Positions 9,042 through 17,744 of a stretch of DNA of 46,780 nucleotides are shown here, piece by piece. The notes under the pieces were generated by a model. The model was not told the DNA's origin and searched no databases. It saw only the letters and a program-made list of their open reading frames with translations. Source of the stretch: Alphaproteobacteria bacterium. Its GTDB lineage: Bacteria > Pseudomonadota > Alphaproteobacteria > Caulobacterales > Aquidulcibacteraceae. The DNA is taken from contig JAGWZH010000014.1 of NCBI GenBank assembly GCA_018971945.1, positions 1 through 46,780 on the forward strand. Reading direction: 5' to 3'. Position 1 is the first letter of the stretch, and each line of letters starts with the position of its first letter. A program made the position numbers and the translations under genes.

Positions 9042-10157
9042 CTACGCCGCGTTCCTCTTTTCAAGCCGACTGACAAGCTTCTCCTTCCAAACGCCTGGCG
9101 CGCCCGCTTGCACGGCAAGAAGCTTCGCCCGACGGTAATAAAGATGGCAGTCGACGTCCCAGGTGAACCCCATGCCGCCGTGCACCTGGATGTTCTCCTT
9201 CGCCGCGAGGTGATAGGCCTCGGTCGCCGCGACCCGTGCTTGCGCCGCGGCGAGCGGCAGTTCGGGAGCGTCCGCCGAGAGCGCCCAGGCGCCGTAATAG
9301 GCGTTGGAGCGGGCCACTTCGATGGCCACGTACATGTCCGCGAGCTTGTGCTTGACCGCCTGGAACGAACCGATCTGACGGGAAAACGCAAAGCGGTTCT
9401 TGGCGTAGTCCACCGCCATATCAAGACAAGCCTGAGCCCCCCCGATCTGTTCGAAGGCCAAAAGCACCGCGGCCCTGTCAAGCAGGTCTTCGGTCAGAGC
9501 CCAGCCATCGCCGACAGCGCCAACGCGCTCGGCCTTGGCCTTGTCAAAAACGATACGGGCGTGGCTGCGGGTCGGGTCCAGAGTTTTGATGCGGGATCGC
9601 GTCACGCCGGGGACAGCGAGGTCGACAAGCACGAGAGACACGCCCCCGCTCTCCTTGGCCGCGACCAACGCGTGGGTGGCCACATCACCGTCGATGACAG
9701 GGATCTTCAATCCCGAGAGGGATTGGCCGTCAAAGCTGCATTGCAGGCTCTGTGGCGTCGGCGCGCCGGGGCCTTCTGAAACAGCCAGGCAGCCAATGGC
9801 TGATCCACTGGCTATGTTGGGCAGGAGGGCCGCCTTCTGGGCCTCAGACCCCGCCAACATCAAACCTTCGGCGAAATGATAGACGCTGGAAGCAAAGGGC
9901 GTGGGCGCGAGGGATCGGCCCAATTCCTCGGCCAGGACGCAGAGCTCCAAGCGCCCCAGACCTAGACCCCCATGCTCCTCGGGAATCGCCGCGCCGAGCC
10001 AGCCCATCTCGGCGATGGCGGCCCACAGATTGGCGTCGAAGGATGCGCCAGCGTCGTCCAAAATCGCCCGGACGGCTTTCATGGAGGCCTTGTCGGCTAG
10101 AAATTTCCGAGCCTGATCTTTGAGGCTCTTCTGGTCGTCGGAAAAATCGAAGTTCAT
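9042..10157 (-). CDS. Acyl-CoA dehydrogenase family protein
   Basis: FAD-dependent flavoprotein, 371 residues from the ATG at 10157 (an in-frame start six codons upstream is less likely because the family begins with MNFDFSDDQ). Seen: N-terminal helical domain with MGWLGAAIPEEHGGLG, a middle beta domain, and a C-terminal helical domain containing RQIGSFQAVKHKLADM and HGGMGFTWDVDCHLYYRRA. That ending resembles the subgroup of acyl-CoA dehydrogenases found in sterol and other ring or side-chain degradation, where two different subunits can pair and only one carries the catalytic base. I do not see a clear catalytic glutamate in the helix G position of straight-chain enzymes (the segment reads LLAFEQIGGAQ), so substrate and even activity alone are open. 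Confidence 0.9.
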   Translation of the reverse strand: MNFDFSDDQKSLKDQARKFLADKASMKAVRAILDDAGASFDANLWAAIAEMGWLGAAIPEEHGGLGLGRLELCVLAEELGRSLAPTPFASSVYHFAEGLMLAGSEAQKAALLPNIASGSAIGCLAVSEGPGAPTPQSLQCSFDGQSLSGLKIPVIDGDVATHALVAAKESGGVSLVLVDLAVPGVTRSRIKTLDPTRSHARIVFDKAKAERVGAVGDGWALTEDLLDRAAVLLAFEQIGGAQACLDMAVDYAKNRFAFSRQIGSFQAVKHKLADMYVAIEVARSNAYYGAWALSADAPELPLAAAQARVAATEAYHLAAKENIQVHGGMGFTWDVDCHLYYRRAKLLAVQAGAPGVWKEKLVSRLEKRNAA

Positions 10158-10249
10158 GGGCCGACCTTGTCGCAAGCGGTGTCTTTTCGCAGAGACAGAT
10201 AACCCGGTCTTGGGGTGGGGCGAAAGCCTGACGCCGCGGCAGGCGGTCG

Positions 10250-11044
10250 TTATTCAGGCAGTCCCGCCGCAAGCCTTCTGCGCAGATAAGCCTGGGTTGC
10301 GTCGGGTTGGGCCGTCATCAGCTCGTCAAAGCCGAAGGCGTCTTCGCCCTCCCGATCCGGAATAAAGGGCGCTGGGGAAACGACAACGGGGGCGAACCGC
10401 CTTTCAAAAGCGTCGCGCAGCGCCTTGTCCACCTCTTCCCGGCTCGCCTCGACCCCCAAATCCCAAAGGCTCGTCACGCCGAAGTGCGGATCTGAGACGC
10501 CGCATGGGATGATGCCGCCAAAATGGCTGAGATCGGGCCTCACATTCAGCGCTACCCCGTGATAGCTCACCCACCGCTTCAGGCGCACCCCAATGGCGGC
10601 GATCTTGTCCGCGCGGCCGCCGGCACGCTTCACCCAAACTCCGACACGCCCTTCGACGGCCCCAGCTTCCACACCCAACAGGGCCAAAGCGTCGATGAGC
10701 CAGGCTTCCAGGCCTTGGACGAAAGCCCGCACGTCGCGACCACGGCGCGTCAGGTCGAGCATGACATAACCCACGCGCTGTCCGGGGCCGTGATAGGTGA
10801 ACTGGCCGCCGCGCTCTGTGCGAAAGACAGGAAACCGCTCGGGGTTCAAAAGGTCCGCGTCCTTGGCGCTCACCCCGGCGGTGTAGAGCGGGGGATGCTC
10901 CAAGAGCCACACAAGCTCGCCAGCGCGGCCGTCCGCGATCGCCGCCGCCCGCGCCTGCATTGCGGCGATTGCTGCGGGGTAGGGCGTGCGGCCGACGCTC
11001 ATGGCCCACCCGATCGGCGTTGAGGAAGCGGACGCGTTCACCAC
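10250..11044 (-). CDS. lipB: Octanoyltransferase LipB
   Basis: Moves octanoate from octanoyl-ACP to lipoyl domains, the first step of lipoate assembly. 264 residues. Seen: [24 protein letters not shown], the catalytic Lys147 in [15 protein letters not shown] and Cys181 in IIPCGV. The two are 34 residues apart, as in E. coli LipB (Lys135/Cys169). Two consecutive GTG codons at 11044 and 11041 are candidate starts, preceded by AAGGG at a good distance; an ATG 13 codons further in is less likely. The gene is divergent from the FliN-like gene that begins 83 bases away. lipA is not present in this window. Confidence 0.95.
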   Translation of the reverse strand: MVNASASSTPIGWAMSVGRTPYPAAIAAMQARAAAIADGRAGELVWLLEHPPLYTAGVSAKDADLLNPERFPVFRTERGGQFTYHGPGQRVGYVMLDLTRRGRDVRAFVQGLEAWLIDALALLGVEAGAVEGRVGVWVKRAGGRADKIAAIGVRLKRWVSYHGVALNVRPDLSHFGGIIPCGVSDPHFGVTSLWDLGVEASREEVDKALRDAFERRFAPVVVSPAPFIPDREGEDAFGFDELMTAQPDATQAYLRRRLAAGLPE

Positions 11045-11126
11045 TGGTCAACCCTTTGACGTCCCTGATGAGGGCGGCGCAGCGATCATCACTGCGTCTT
11101 TGAGTCGGAATGTAGGCCAGACTTCC

Positions 11127-11381
11127 ATGGAAAGAAGCCAAGTTCACGCGGTGAAGGTGGAGCTTTCGGTCCTTTTGGGGCGCTCCTCGTTGCCGATGCG
11201 GCAACTCTTGCGGCTGGGCCGGGGCGCCGAGATCGCTCTCGACACCCGCGAGGGCGAGGAGCTGTGGATCCTCGCCAATAATCACCCGATCGCGCGGGGC
11301 GAGATCACTATCCGGGATGACCGGCTCTGCATCGTGATCACCCGCCCGGCCGACGTGAACGCGTTTTTCGCCGCTGCCTGA
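11127..11381 (+). CDS. Single-domain FliN/SpoA family protein
   Basis: 84-residue protein made of one SpoA (surface presentation of antigens) domain: VELSVLLGRSSLPMRQLLRLGRG, then a basic-hydrophobic core ending NNHPIARGEITIRDDRLCI. This matches the C-terminal domain of the flagellar switch protein FliN, including the conserved LGRG and ARGEI stretches. Known FliN proteins have an additional N-terminal segment of about 40-50 residues, which is missing from this start. The frame does extend upstream to 10986, into the lipB 5' end, but that part has no FliN resemblance. No other flagellar genes are near. It could be the C-ring subunit or a switch-like paralogue. Confidence 0.75.
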   Translation: MERSQVHAVKVELSVLLGRSSLPMRQLLRLGRGAEIALDTREGEELWILANNHPIARGEITIRDDRLCIVITRPADVNAFFAAA

Positions 11382-11464
11382 GGCTGCGACCGCTCCTGTG
11401 CGCCACCCCGTTGGCGTCGACGCCGCGGGCGTGTTAACCATCCGACCCGGACAGCGGACGCAGC

Positions 11465-12964
11465 ATGGGGATCGCGGTGGCTCGGCGGGTCAGACCGACA
11501 GGCTTGCAGCGGGCTTGGGGGACAGCCCTGTGGCTGCTCGGCGCTCTGATTGCGCTCTCCGGCATGGCGCAACTTGCGCTTCTGGTCCTCAGCCAGGAGC
11601 GGCTTGTCGCTGAGGCGCTGCAGAACGCTGGACCCCCGCCTGTGGCGGCTTTGGAAGAGGTGGCTTTGCCGGGCTCGGAGCTCTCCGCCGCCGGGCGTGC
11701 CGTTTACCCCGTCAAGGCCCGCAACCTCCACTCCCCCTGGGGCTGCGCCGCCTTCGATCTGGACCAGGCGACGCCGCCCGGCCTTGGGGCGGCGGCGGTT
11801 GCAGTCAGCCTCGCGCCGCGGCCGGCGCGGCGCGATCTTGTGGGTTATCGATTGGTCTCTGGGGAGGCCACCGATACGCTGATCCCCGATCTCGATTATT
11901 TCGCCACGTGCCTCGAAACCGGCCGACCCGAACAGGTCGTTGAAACGCCAGCGCGGCGGTCGAGCCCGGCTTTTCCCGCAAGCCGCTGGGCGATGGGCCC
12001 CGTCGAGTTGGACGTCGCGGTGCGGTTGACCAGCCCTGAAGCGTCGCCCGTCAGGCTTCGGATCGATGTGGCGCGCTCGGCGCCAGACCCGAGCCCCTAT
12101 GTCGAAGCCTTGCCGGCCATGGAGCCCTTCGGCGCTGTTTGGCTGTTGGATCACGGCGTGCTTGCGGTCTCCGATGTCCGCGTCATGGGCCGCCTTGCCC
12201 CATCCCGGTGCGAGCGTCTGGGAGGAGCCGGCGCGCCGCCGCGGTTTGCACGTTTCGCCTATGATGCTGACGCCGCAGGGGAAGGCCTGTCCGCTCCGCT
12301 GACCGATCCGCGGCGACGCTTGTTTGATTTGTCGGAAGGCCTCGCGGAAGTGCCTGAAGCGGCGGCGATGGCGGCCTGGCGGGCCTGCGTCGGCCCCGAG
12401 TGCGAATCGCTGAGCGCTTTCATGGAGAGGAACCAGACGCTTGCCGCGGCGGGATTCTGCGATCCTCAGGCGGACGCGATTTGGCGGCTGCGGCTGGACG
12501 CGCGCCTGACGAGCCCCAACGCGGCCGATCCGCAGCGGCCGTTCGTCTCTGTCGTGTCGGCGCTGGTGCCGCTGGAGCCTCCGGGCCCGCTGACGGCGGC
12601 GGCGGTCTATCGCACGCCGGCGTCGCAGAATGGGGGTTTGAGAAGCCGTGGCGAGGCCTACGCTATCATAACCGCCTTGCCGCAGGCCGGGGCCAATGGC
12701 GCGTACGCCCTGCGTGTGCGCCTCGCGGCGCCGGAAACCTCCACGCATCTTTTCCGCATCGTGGCTTTGGATGGCGCCGGCGCCGCGCTGGGGAGCAGCC
12801 GTTGGACCCATCTTTTGGCCTTCGCGCCGCAGGCGGCCGCGCCGGCGCCGGTGGCGCTCGCCCCCGCTCAGCCTGACCGGCCGATCACCCCGGCGGCGGT
12901 TTCGCCCCAGGGCGGTTTCGCAGCGATCGCAGCCAGCGCAGAGGACCCTCTTCCAAACCCATGA
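11465..12964 (+). CDS. Membrane-anchored protein of unknown function
   Basis: 499 residues that I do not recognise. Seen: a basic N-terminus, one membrane segment at about residues 17-42 (AWGTALWLLGALIALSGMAQ), then a large, probably periplasmic, alanine/proline-rich part with scattered cysteines (for example LHSPWGCAAF, CERLG, ACVGPECES), and a low-complexity Pro/Ala C-terminus. No catalytic motif stands out. Codon third positions are strongly GC-biased like the neighbours, and a long antisense frame (11282-13114) is the expected shadow of that bias. It ends 34 bases before tRNA-Leu, with a 7-bp hairpin between them. Confidence 0.7.
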   Translation: MGIAVARRVRPTGLQRAWGTALWLLGALIALSGMAQLALLVLSQERLVAEALQNAGPPPVAALEEVALPGSELSAAGRAVYPVKARNLHSPWGCAAFDLDQATPPGLGAAAVAVSLAPRPARRDLVGYRLVSGEATDTLIPDLDYFATCLETGRPEQVVETPARRSSPAFPASRWAMGPVELDVAVRLTSPEASPVRLRIDVARSAPDPSPYVEALPAMEPFGAVWLLDHGVLAVSDVRVMGRLAPSRCERLGGAGAPPRFARFAYDADAAGEGLSAPLTDPRRRLFDLSEGLAEVPEAAAMAAWRACVGPECESLSAFMERNQTLAAAGFCDPQADAIWRLRLDARLTSPNAADPQRPFVSVVSALVPLEPPGPLTAAAVYRTPASQNGGLRSRGEAYAIITALPQAGANGAYALRVRLAAPETSTHLFRIVALDGAGAALGSSRWTHLLAFAPQAAAPAPVALAPAQPDRPITPAAVSPQGGFAAIAASAEDPLPNP

Positions 12965-12976
12965 CGAACCTGCTAG

Positions 12977-12995
12977 GCGAGCGCTCTTCGCTCGC
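12977..12995. repeat. 7-bp inverted repeat before tRNA-Leu
   Basis: GCGAGCG (12977-12983) and CGCTCGC (12989-12995) form a perfect stem with a CTCTT loop. It follows the stop of the upstream gene by 12 bases and has no T-run. It may end that transcript or be a processing signal for the tRNA. Confidence 0.45.
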
Positions 12996-12998
12996 AAT

Positions 12999-13083
12999 GC
13001 GCTCGTGGCGGAATTGGTAGACGCACCAGCTTGAGGTGCTGGCGGGTAACACCGTGGAGGTTCGAGTCCTCTCGAGCGCACCA
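12999..13083 (+). tRNA. tRNA-Leu (anticodon GAG)
   Basis: Complete cloverleaf, 85 nt with encoded CCA. The acceptor stem GCGCTCG (12999-13005) pairs with CGAGCGC (13073-13079). The anticodon stem CCAGC/GCTGG surrounds loop TTGAGGT with anticodon GAG at 13033-13035, followed by a long class II variable arm and the TTCGAGTCC T-loop. It reads CTC/CTT leucine codons. Confidence 0.97.
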
Positions 13084-13120
13084 TTGCCGGCGAATCCCAT
13101 AGACACTGAGGCAAGGGCGT

Positions 13121-13151
13121 GAGGCGCGCTCCGGGTCCCGGAGCGCGCCTC
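13121..13151. terminator. 15-bp near-perfect palindrome after tRNA-Leu
   Basis: GAGGCGCGCTCCGGG (13121-13135) and its exact reverse complement (13137-13151) are separated by one base, so the RNA would form a very stable GC hairpin with a tight loop. No T-tract follows. Its place, 38 bases after the tRNA and just before mgtE, fits a terminator or barrier for the tRNA transcript. Confidence 0.55.
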
Positions 13152-13209
13152 GCTCATGGACAGCGTTCGGGGGCGAGGGCGTCTCCTGCGCGCACGCGGA
13201 GGCGGTCCG

Positions 13210-14592
13210 ATGGCCGGCGAAGAGCAAACGATCAGGCGTCCAGAAGGTCTCGCACGGGACCCCCATTTCATCGCAAGCCTTGTGGGCGCGGCGGGGGATC
13301 GGGATGCGCCGCTCTTGCGACGCTTGCTTCTGGGCCTTTCCGCGCCGGACGTCGCTGAAGCGCTGGAGCAGGCGCCCCTGGAGTCGGCGCGGACCGTGGT
13401 GAAGCTCTTGGGGGCCGATCTGCCTCCAGAAATCCTCGCGTTTCTATCCTGGGATCTGCGGGAGGAGGTGCTGGCGCTGCTGCCGCCGGAGGTTGTCGCG
13501 CGCGCTCTTGGGCAACTCGACACTGACGACGCCGCCGCGGTCGCCGCCGACATCGCCGAAGACCGGCTCGATCAGGTGCTCGCCGCCGCCGATCAGGACA
13601 CGCGCCTTGCCGTGCAAGAAGCCCTCTCTTTCGAAGAGGAGACCGCTGGCCGCCTCATGCAGCGGGAGTTCGTCGCGGCTCCGGATTTTTGGAACGTGGG
13701 GCAGGTGATCGATAAGCTGCGCGCGTCCGCCGACGACATCCCAGAGGTGTTCTTCGAAATCTATGTGGTGGACCTCGCCATGCGGCCGGTCGGCGCGGTC
13801 CCCGTCTCGCGCTTTTTGAGGACGCCGCGGGAGACCCCCGTCCGCGCGATCATGAGCGTTCCCCAAACGCTTATCCGTCCCCAGATGGATCGAGAAGAGG
13901 TGGCGGTGCTCTTCCAAAAATACCACCTCACGTCCGCTCCGGTTGTCGATGACGCCGGACGTCTGACAGGGATGGTGACCGTGGACGACATCGTCGACGT
14001 CGTCACCGAGGAGAGCCAAGAGGATTTGCTGAAGCTCTCCGGCGTCAGCGATGCAGGCCAGAACGCCGGCGTGCTCCGGTCGATGCTGACGCGCGCGCCC
14101 TGGATCGGGGTGAACCTCGCCACCGCACTGGTCAGCTCATCGGTGATTGCGGTCTTCGCCGATGAGATCAAGGCTTTGGTGGCGCTGGCTGTGCTCATGC
14201 CCGTCATCGCTTCGATGGGAGGCAATGCCGGCACTCAGGCGCTCGCAGTGGCGGTCCGCGCTATCGCCGCCCGAGAGCTCACAGGGGTCAACGCCGCGCG
14301 CATGATCGCTCGGGAAGGCCTCACAGGACTCTCGAACGGGTTGTTGTTCGCCCTTTTATTGGGCGGGTTAGCTTTCGCCTGGTTCGGCATGGCCGACCTC
14401 GCCGCTGCGGCTGGGCTCGCGGTGCTGATCAATTTCACCTGTGCGGGCCTGACAGGGATCTTGGTGCCCTTGACCCTGCAGCGGGCGGGCGCCGACCCCG
14501 CGGTCTCGTCGTCGGTCTTTGTCACCTTCGTGACCGATTTGGTCGGCTTTTTTTCATTCCTTGGGCTCGCCTCGCTGATTGTCTTGGTCTGA
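13210..14592 (+). CDS. mgtE: Magnesium transporter MgtE
   Basis: Mg2+ channel in the inner membrane, gated by cytoplasmic Mg2+. 460 residues from the ATG at 13210, which has GGAGG seven bases upstream (a start 18 codons earlier is also open). Seen: N-terminal superhelical domain (residues 20-130), two CBS domains (about 135-255, with HLTSAPVVDDAGRLTGMVTV), a connecting helix and five membrane segments (about 285-460) with the conserved MPVIASMGGNAGTQ at 331-343 that forms part of the ion path. All hallmark regions are intact. Confidence 0.95.
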   Translation: MAGEEQTIRRPEGLARDPHFIASLVGAAGDRDAPLLRRLLLGLSAPDVAEALEQAPLESARTVVKLLGADLPPEILAFLSWDLREEVLALLPPEVVARALGQLDTDDAAAVAADIAEDRLDQVLAAADQDTRLAVQEALSFEEETAGRLMQREFVAAPDFWNVGQVIDKLRASADDIPEVFFEIYVVDLAMRPVGAVPVSRFLRTPRETPVRAIMSVPQTLIRPQMDREEVAVLFQKYHLTSAPVVDDAGRLTGMVTVDDIVDVVTEESQEDLLKLSGVSDAGQNAGVLRSMLTRAPWIGVNLATALVSSSVIAVFADEIKALVALAVLMPVIASMGGNAGTQALAVAVRAIAARELTGVNAARMIAREGLTGLSNGLLFALLLGGLAFAWFGMADLAAAAGLAVLINFTCAGLTGILVPLTLQRAGADPAVSSSVFVTFVTDLVGFFSFLGLASLIVLV

Positions 14593-14704
14593 TCGGCGCC
14601 GAACTTGCCTGCTTGGGCCCAAAGGGCGCGCCATGCGTGTCAAAGGGAGGCGCCTGTCTCCTGTTGGACCGAACCGCGCCGCGAGGGACTTTAAGAGGTT
14701 GGCC

Positions 14705-15745
14705 ATGAGCCGCATGACCATATCGGACGCCGGTCTGCAAATGCTGAAGCGCTTTGAGGGGTTCCGTGAGCGCGGCTTGGCTCTGCCGGATGGGCAGTGG
14801 CTGATCGGCCATGGCCGCCTGAGTATGGCGCCGCTTTCCCAATCCATGACCCGGGAGCAGGCGCATCATGACCTCCTTAAGGACCTCAAGCCTTATGAAG
14901 AGATGATCCATGCGCGCGTACGGGTTCCATTGACGCAGACGCAATTCGACGCGTTGGCGTCGTTCTCCTTCTCGATCGGTCTCGCCGCGTTTGAACGCAG
15001 CGACGTGCTGCGTCGGCTGAACGCAGGCGATGTGATCGCCGCCGCCGTCGCGATCGACGCATGGCGCAAGACACGCATTGGCGGTCAAGCCGTGGTTCTG
15101 GACGCGCTCGTTCGCCGGCGTGCGCTGGAGCGGGCGATGCTTTTGGAAAGCGAGGAGGATCCCGTCGCTCCCTCTGTGCTTGTGCGGCCGCAGATCGACC
15201 ATGCCGCGGCGATTCTTGGCGCGCCGGTCGGGCTTGCCCGGATGGCTTTGCTCGAGGAAACGATGCTGGCCGCCGCCGTCCCGGAGGATCAGTCGACGAA
15301 CCCCGCGCCGCAGGACGCGGTCGCCGAACGGATCGCCACGATTTTGGCGCAACAGCCCGCCACCGCGATGGCATTGGCCGCTCCGGCCTCTGGCGCAGCT
15401 CATGATGAGCCCTTTGACCCTGAGGGGCCCGATGATCTGCCCCCGCCTTCCCTGCCTTCGGACAAGATCGTGGTCAGCGCTGCGGCTCCGGCGGCGGTTG
15501 CCGAAAGGGGCAGGGCGGCGCCCCCGCCGTCCCGCCGTTCCAAGACATTCCATATGGCGATGGATATCATCGCTCTCATCGGTCTTCTGATTTTCGGTCT
15601 TGCGCTCCTTGCCCTTGCGGCTCTTGCTTTCACTCATGGGGACGCCGGCGGCGGGCCCTTGACGGCGGCGATCCTCGGAGCGCCGGGCGCTCTCGCCGTG
15701 GCTATGGCGGCCTTTTATCTCGCGAAGGGGCAGGACGATCGCTGA
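14705..15745 (+). CDS. spmX: SpmX-like protein: degenerate lysozyme domain plus two TM segments
   Basis: 346 residues. Seen: an N-terminal GH24 lysozyme-like domain (residues 5-145) with GLQMLKRFEGFR, a long Pro/Ala/acidic linker (about 150-275), then two closely spaced C-terminal membrane segments (about 284-306 and 318-338). This order is the hallmark of SpmX, the Caulobacter polar protein that localises and activates the kinase DivJ. Glu18 of the lysozyme triad is kept, but by alignment to T4 lysozyme the Asp position is Leu27 and the Thr position is Leu33, so hydrolysis is unlikely. SpmX proteins are known for such a repurposed fold. The ATG at 14705 follows AAGAGG; the frame is open further upstream without similarity. 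DivJ is not in this window. Confidence 0.85.
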   Translation: MSRMTISDAGLQMLKRFEGFRERGLALPDGQWLIGHGRLSMAPLSQSMTREQAHHDLLKDLKPYEEMIHARVRVPLTQTQFDALASFSFSIGLAAFERSDVLRRLNAGDVIAAAVAIDAWRKTRIGGQAVVLDALVRRRALERAMLLESEEDPVAPSVLVRPQIDHAAAILGAPVGLARMALLEETMLAAAVPEDQSTNPAPQDAVAERIATILAQQPATAMALAAPASGAAHDEPFDPEGPDDLPPPSLPSDKIVVSAAAPAAVAERGRAAPPPSRRSKTFHMAMDIIALIGLLIFGLALLALAALAFTHGDAGGGPLTAAILGAPGALAVAMAAFYLAKGQDDR

Positions 15746-15791
15746 TTGCGGGCTCCTTGAGCCTCGGGCCGCAGCGGTTTAAGCCTTGCTC

Positions 15792-16955
15792 ATGCTCACC
15801 AATGCGACCGTCTTCGACTTCAATCTCGGCGAGAACGCCGATCATATCCGCGACCTCACCCGTCGCTTCAGCGACAAAGAAATCGCGCCGATCGCCGATC
15901 ATGTCGACAAGGCGAACAGCTTCCCTCGCCACCTCTGGCCGAAAATGGGCGATCTGGGCCTCCACGGCGTCACCGTTGAGGAGGAGTGGGGCGGGGCTGG
16001 GCTCGGTTATCTGGAGCACTGCGTCGCGATGGAGGAGGTGTCTCGGGCGTCGGCCTCGGTGGGTCTGTCTTATGGGGCGCACTCCAATCTCTGCGTCAAC
16101 CAGATCCGGCGGTGGGGTTCAGAGGCTCAGAAGACAAGATATCTTCCCCGCCTCCTCTCGGGCGAACATGTGGGCTCGCTCGCCATGTCTGAAGCCGGGG
16201 CGGGCTCCGATGTGGTGTCCATGACGCTCAGAGCGGAGAAGAAGGGCGATCGCTATATCCTGAACGGCGCCAAATTCTGGATCACCAACTCCACAGAAGC
16301 CGACACCCTCGTGGTCTACGCCAAGACCGATCCCACGGCCGGCGCGCGCGGCATCACTGCTTTCCTGGTCGAGAAGGGGATGGCGGGGTTCAGCGTGTCG
16401 CCCAAACTGGACAAGCTCGGCATGCGCGGTTCCGACACCGCAGAACTTGTCTTTGAGGATTGCGAGGTGCCCGAGGAAAACATCATGGGCCCCCTTCATG
16501 AGGGCGTGCGGGTTCTGATGAGCGGGCTTGATTATGAACGCGTGGTGCTGGCTGCAGGTCCCTTGGGGATCATGCAGGCCGCGCTGGATATCGTGTTGCC
16601 CTATGTGAAGGAACGCCAACAATTCGGCCGGCCCATAGGGGATTTCCAGCTCATGCAGGGCAAGCTTGCGGACATGTATGTCGCGATGAACACCGCCCGC
16701 GCCTATGTCTACGCCGTCGCCAAGGCCTGCGACGCAGGTCGCACGACGCGCAAGGACGCCGCCGGCGCCATTCTCTATGCTGCGGAACAGGCGACGAAAG
16801 TGGCGCTGGAGGCGATCCAGGCCTTGGGCGGCAACGGATACGTCAATGACTATCCCACAGGGCGCCTTCTCCGCGACGCCAAGCTTTACGAAATCGGCGC
16901 CGGGACGAGCGAAATACGCCGCTTCCTCATCGGCCGAGAGTTGATGGGGGAGTAG
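15792..16955 (+). CDS. ivd: Isovaleryl-CoA dehydrogenase
   Basis: Oxidises isovaleryl-CoA to 3-methylcrotonyl-CoA in leucine breakdown, passing electrons to ETF. 387 residues from the ATG at 15792 (an in-frame TTG two codons earlier is possible). Seen: [14 protein letters not shown] and KFWITNS in the FAD/substrate region, [11 protein letters not shown], and the catalytic Glu249 in [19 protein letters not shown]. That position and context match IVD (human Glu254) rather than straight-chain enzymes, which use a glutamate near the C-terminus. The C-terminal [19 protein letters not shown] and [12 protein letters not shown] are also IVD-like. The methylcrotonyl-CoA carboxylase genes that often follow are absent here. 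Confidence 0.92.
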   Translation: MLTNATVFDFNLGENADHIRDLTRRFSDKEIAPIADHVDKANSFPRHLWPKMGDLGLHGVTVEEEWGGAGLGYLEHCVAMEEVSRASASVGLSYGAHSNLCVNQIRRWGSEAQKTRYLPRLLSGEHVGSLAMSEAGAGSDVVSMTLRAEKKGDRYILNGAKFWITNSTEADTLVVYAKTDPTAGARGITAFLVEKGMAGFSVSPKLDKLGMRGSDTAELVFEDCEVPEENIMGPLHEGVRVLMSGLDYERVVLAAGPLGIMQAALDIVLPYVKERQQFGRPIGDFQLMQGKLADMYVAMNTARAYVYAVAKACDAGRTTRKDAAGAILYAAEQATKVALEAIQALGGNGYVNDYPTGRLLRDAKLYEIGAGTSEIRRFLIGRELMGE

Positions 16956-17014
16956 ACGGCGGCTTCGAACTCTGGAACTCTCCGCGACGTTGTCCGGCCC
17001 AAGAGGAGAACGTC

Positions 17015-17122
17015 ATGCCCGACAAGAAACCCGCCGCGAAGTCCACGCCTGCGGCCAAAAAACCATCCGCCGCCAAGCCTGCCGGAAAGCCGGCTCCGTC
17101 CAAAAAGGGCGGCAAAGGCTGA
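17015..17122 (+). CDS. 35-residue Lys/Ala/Pro-rich peptide
   Basis: Short ORF beginning MPDKKPAAKSTPAAKKPSAA and ending in KKGGKG. It is about one third lysine with Ala and Pro as the other main residues, resembling the tails of bacterial histone H1-like and other nucleic-acid-binding proteins. A strong AAGAGGAGA lies 6-8 bases before the ATG, and the frame ends in TGA at 17120-17122. It begins 59 bases after ivd. I infer a real gene from the ribosome-binding site and the composition; the function is unknown. Confidence 0.6.
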   Translation: MPDKKPAAKSTPAAKKPSAAKPAGKPAPSKKGGKG

Positions 17123-17694
17123 GCAGCGTCTTCGGCCGCTTGCGGCAGTGGGAAGGCCGCGGCGCCGAGACAGGCTGCGCGTCAGCCCGACATCCGGGCT
17201 TGCTCGCCGCAGCGGTCCGGAGCCGCTGCCCCCTCCCCACGGTCGCCATCGCTGGCGCGCCACCGCTTTCGTCCGTATTCAGCGCATGAGCGGTGCGCTG
17301 CAAAGATCTTTCCTGACACGACTTGGTGTTCTTACCGGTGGTGGAGCGATCGCATTTGAAGGCTGCGCCCAATCTTGGCGGCCCATTCTAAGGGCCTCTC
17401 GGCCTTGTCTCTTTGGTTCCTGGCTTGTGGCGCCAAAGCCTGCCTTTTTCGACGCTGCGTGACACGCGCTTTGGACCGTGTTTTGGCTGTTCCCGGCTCT
17501 TGGCTCAGGCCTTCTGCTCTGCCTAGCGCACTTGCTGCGTTAGCGGATGCGCATGGGGGCGCCGCGCGCGCCTTGGCTGCAGGCCGTTTCCCGCGGCGCG
17601 GCTTATGCAGCGGTTCGGCGCGATCACCCCGTTCGGTCGACCGCGTCCTGAGACCTTAGCGTCGCTGCTTTTGTGCGCTTCTCCCAAGACGCAC
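17123..17694. other. Gene-poor stretch, no convincing ORF
   Basis: About 570 bases with several overlapping short frames on both strands, none with a clear ribosome-binding site or a family I recognise. The composition remains GC-rich. It could hold a non-coding RNA or a decayed gene, but I cannot support either. Confidence 0.5.
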
Positions 17695-17726
17695 GAAGCC
17701 CCGCTGCGGCGCCGCAGCGGGGCTTC
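17695..17726. terminator. 32-nt perfect palindrome (terminator-like hairpin)
   Basis: GAAGCCCCGCTGCGGC (17695-17710) is followed immediately by its exact reverse complement (17711-17726). In RNA this is a 14-bp stem with a tetraloop. It lies 18 bases after the stop of the minus-strand 30-codon ORF. No long T-run follows on either strand. Confidence 0.6.
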
Positions 17727-17744
17727 CATTGCCGTCGCCTTATT

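Noticed and set aside
11282-13114. 610-codon minus-strand frame
   Set aside because: Antisense shadow of the plus-strand 499-residue gene and of tRNA-Leu. Arg/Gln-rich product with no family features; long open antisense frames are expected at this GC content.
14522-15637. 371-codon minus-strand frame opposite the SpmX-like gene
   Set aside because: Antisense shadow: the plus strand has a recognisable lysozyme-like domain and membrane segments.
17695-17744. Leucine attenuator leader
   Set aside because: The small ORF has three adjacent leucine codons and a following hairpin, but no biosynthetic gene follows on that strand for several kilobases.
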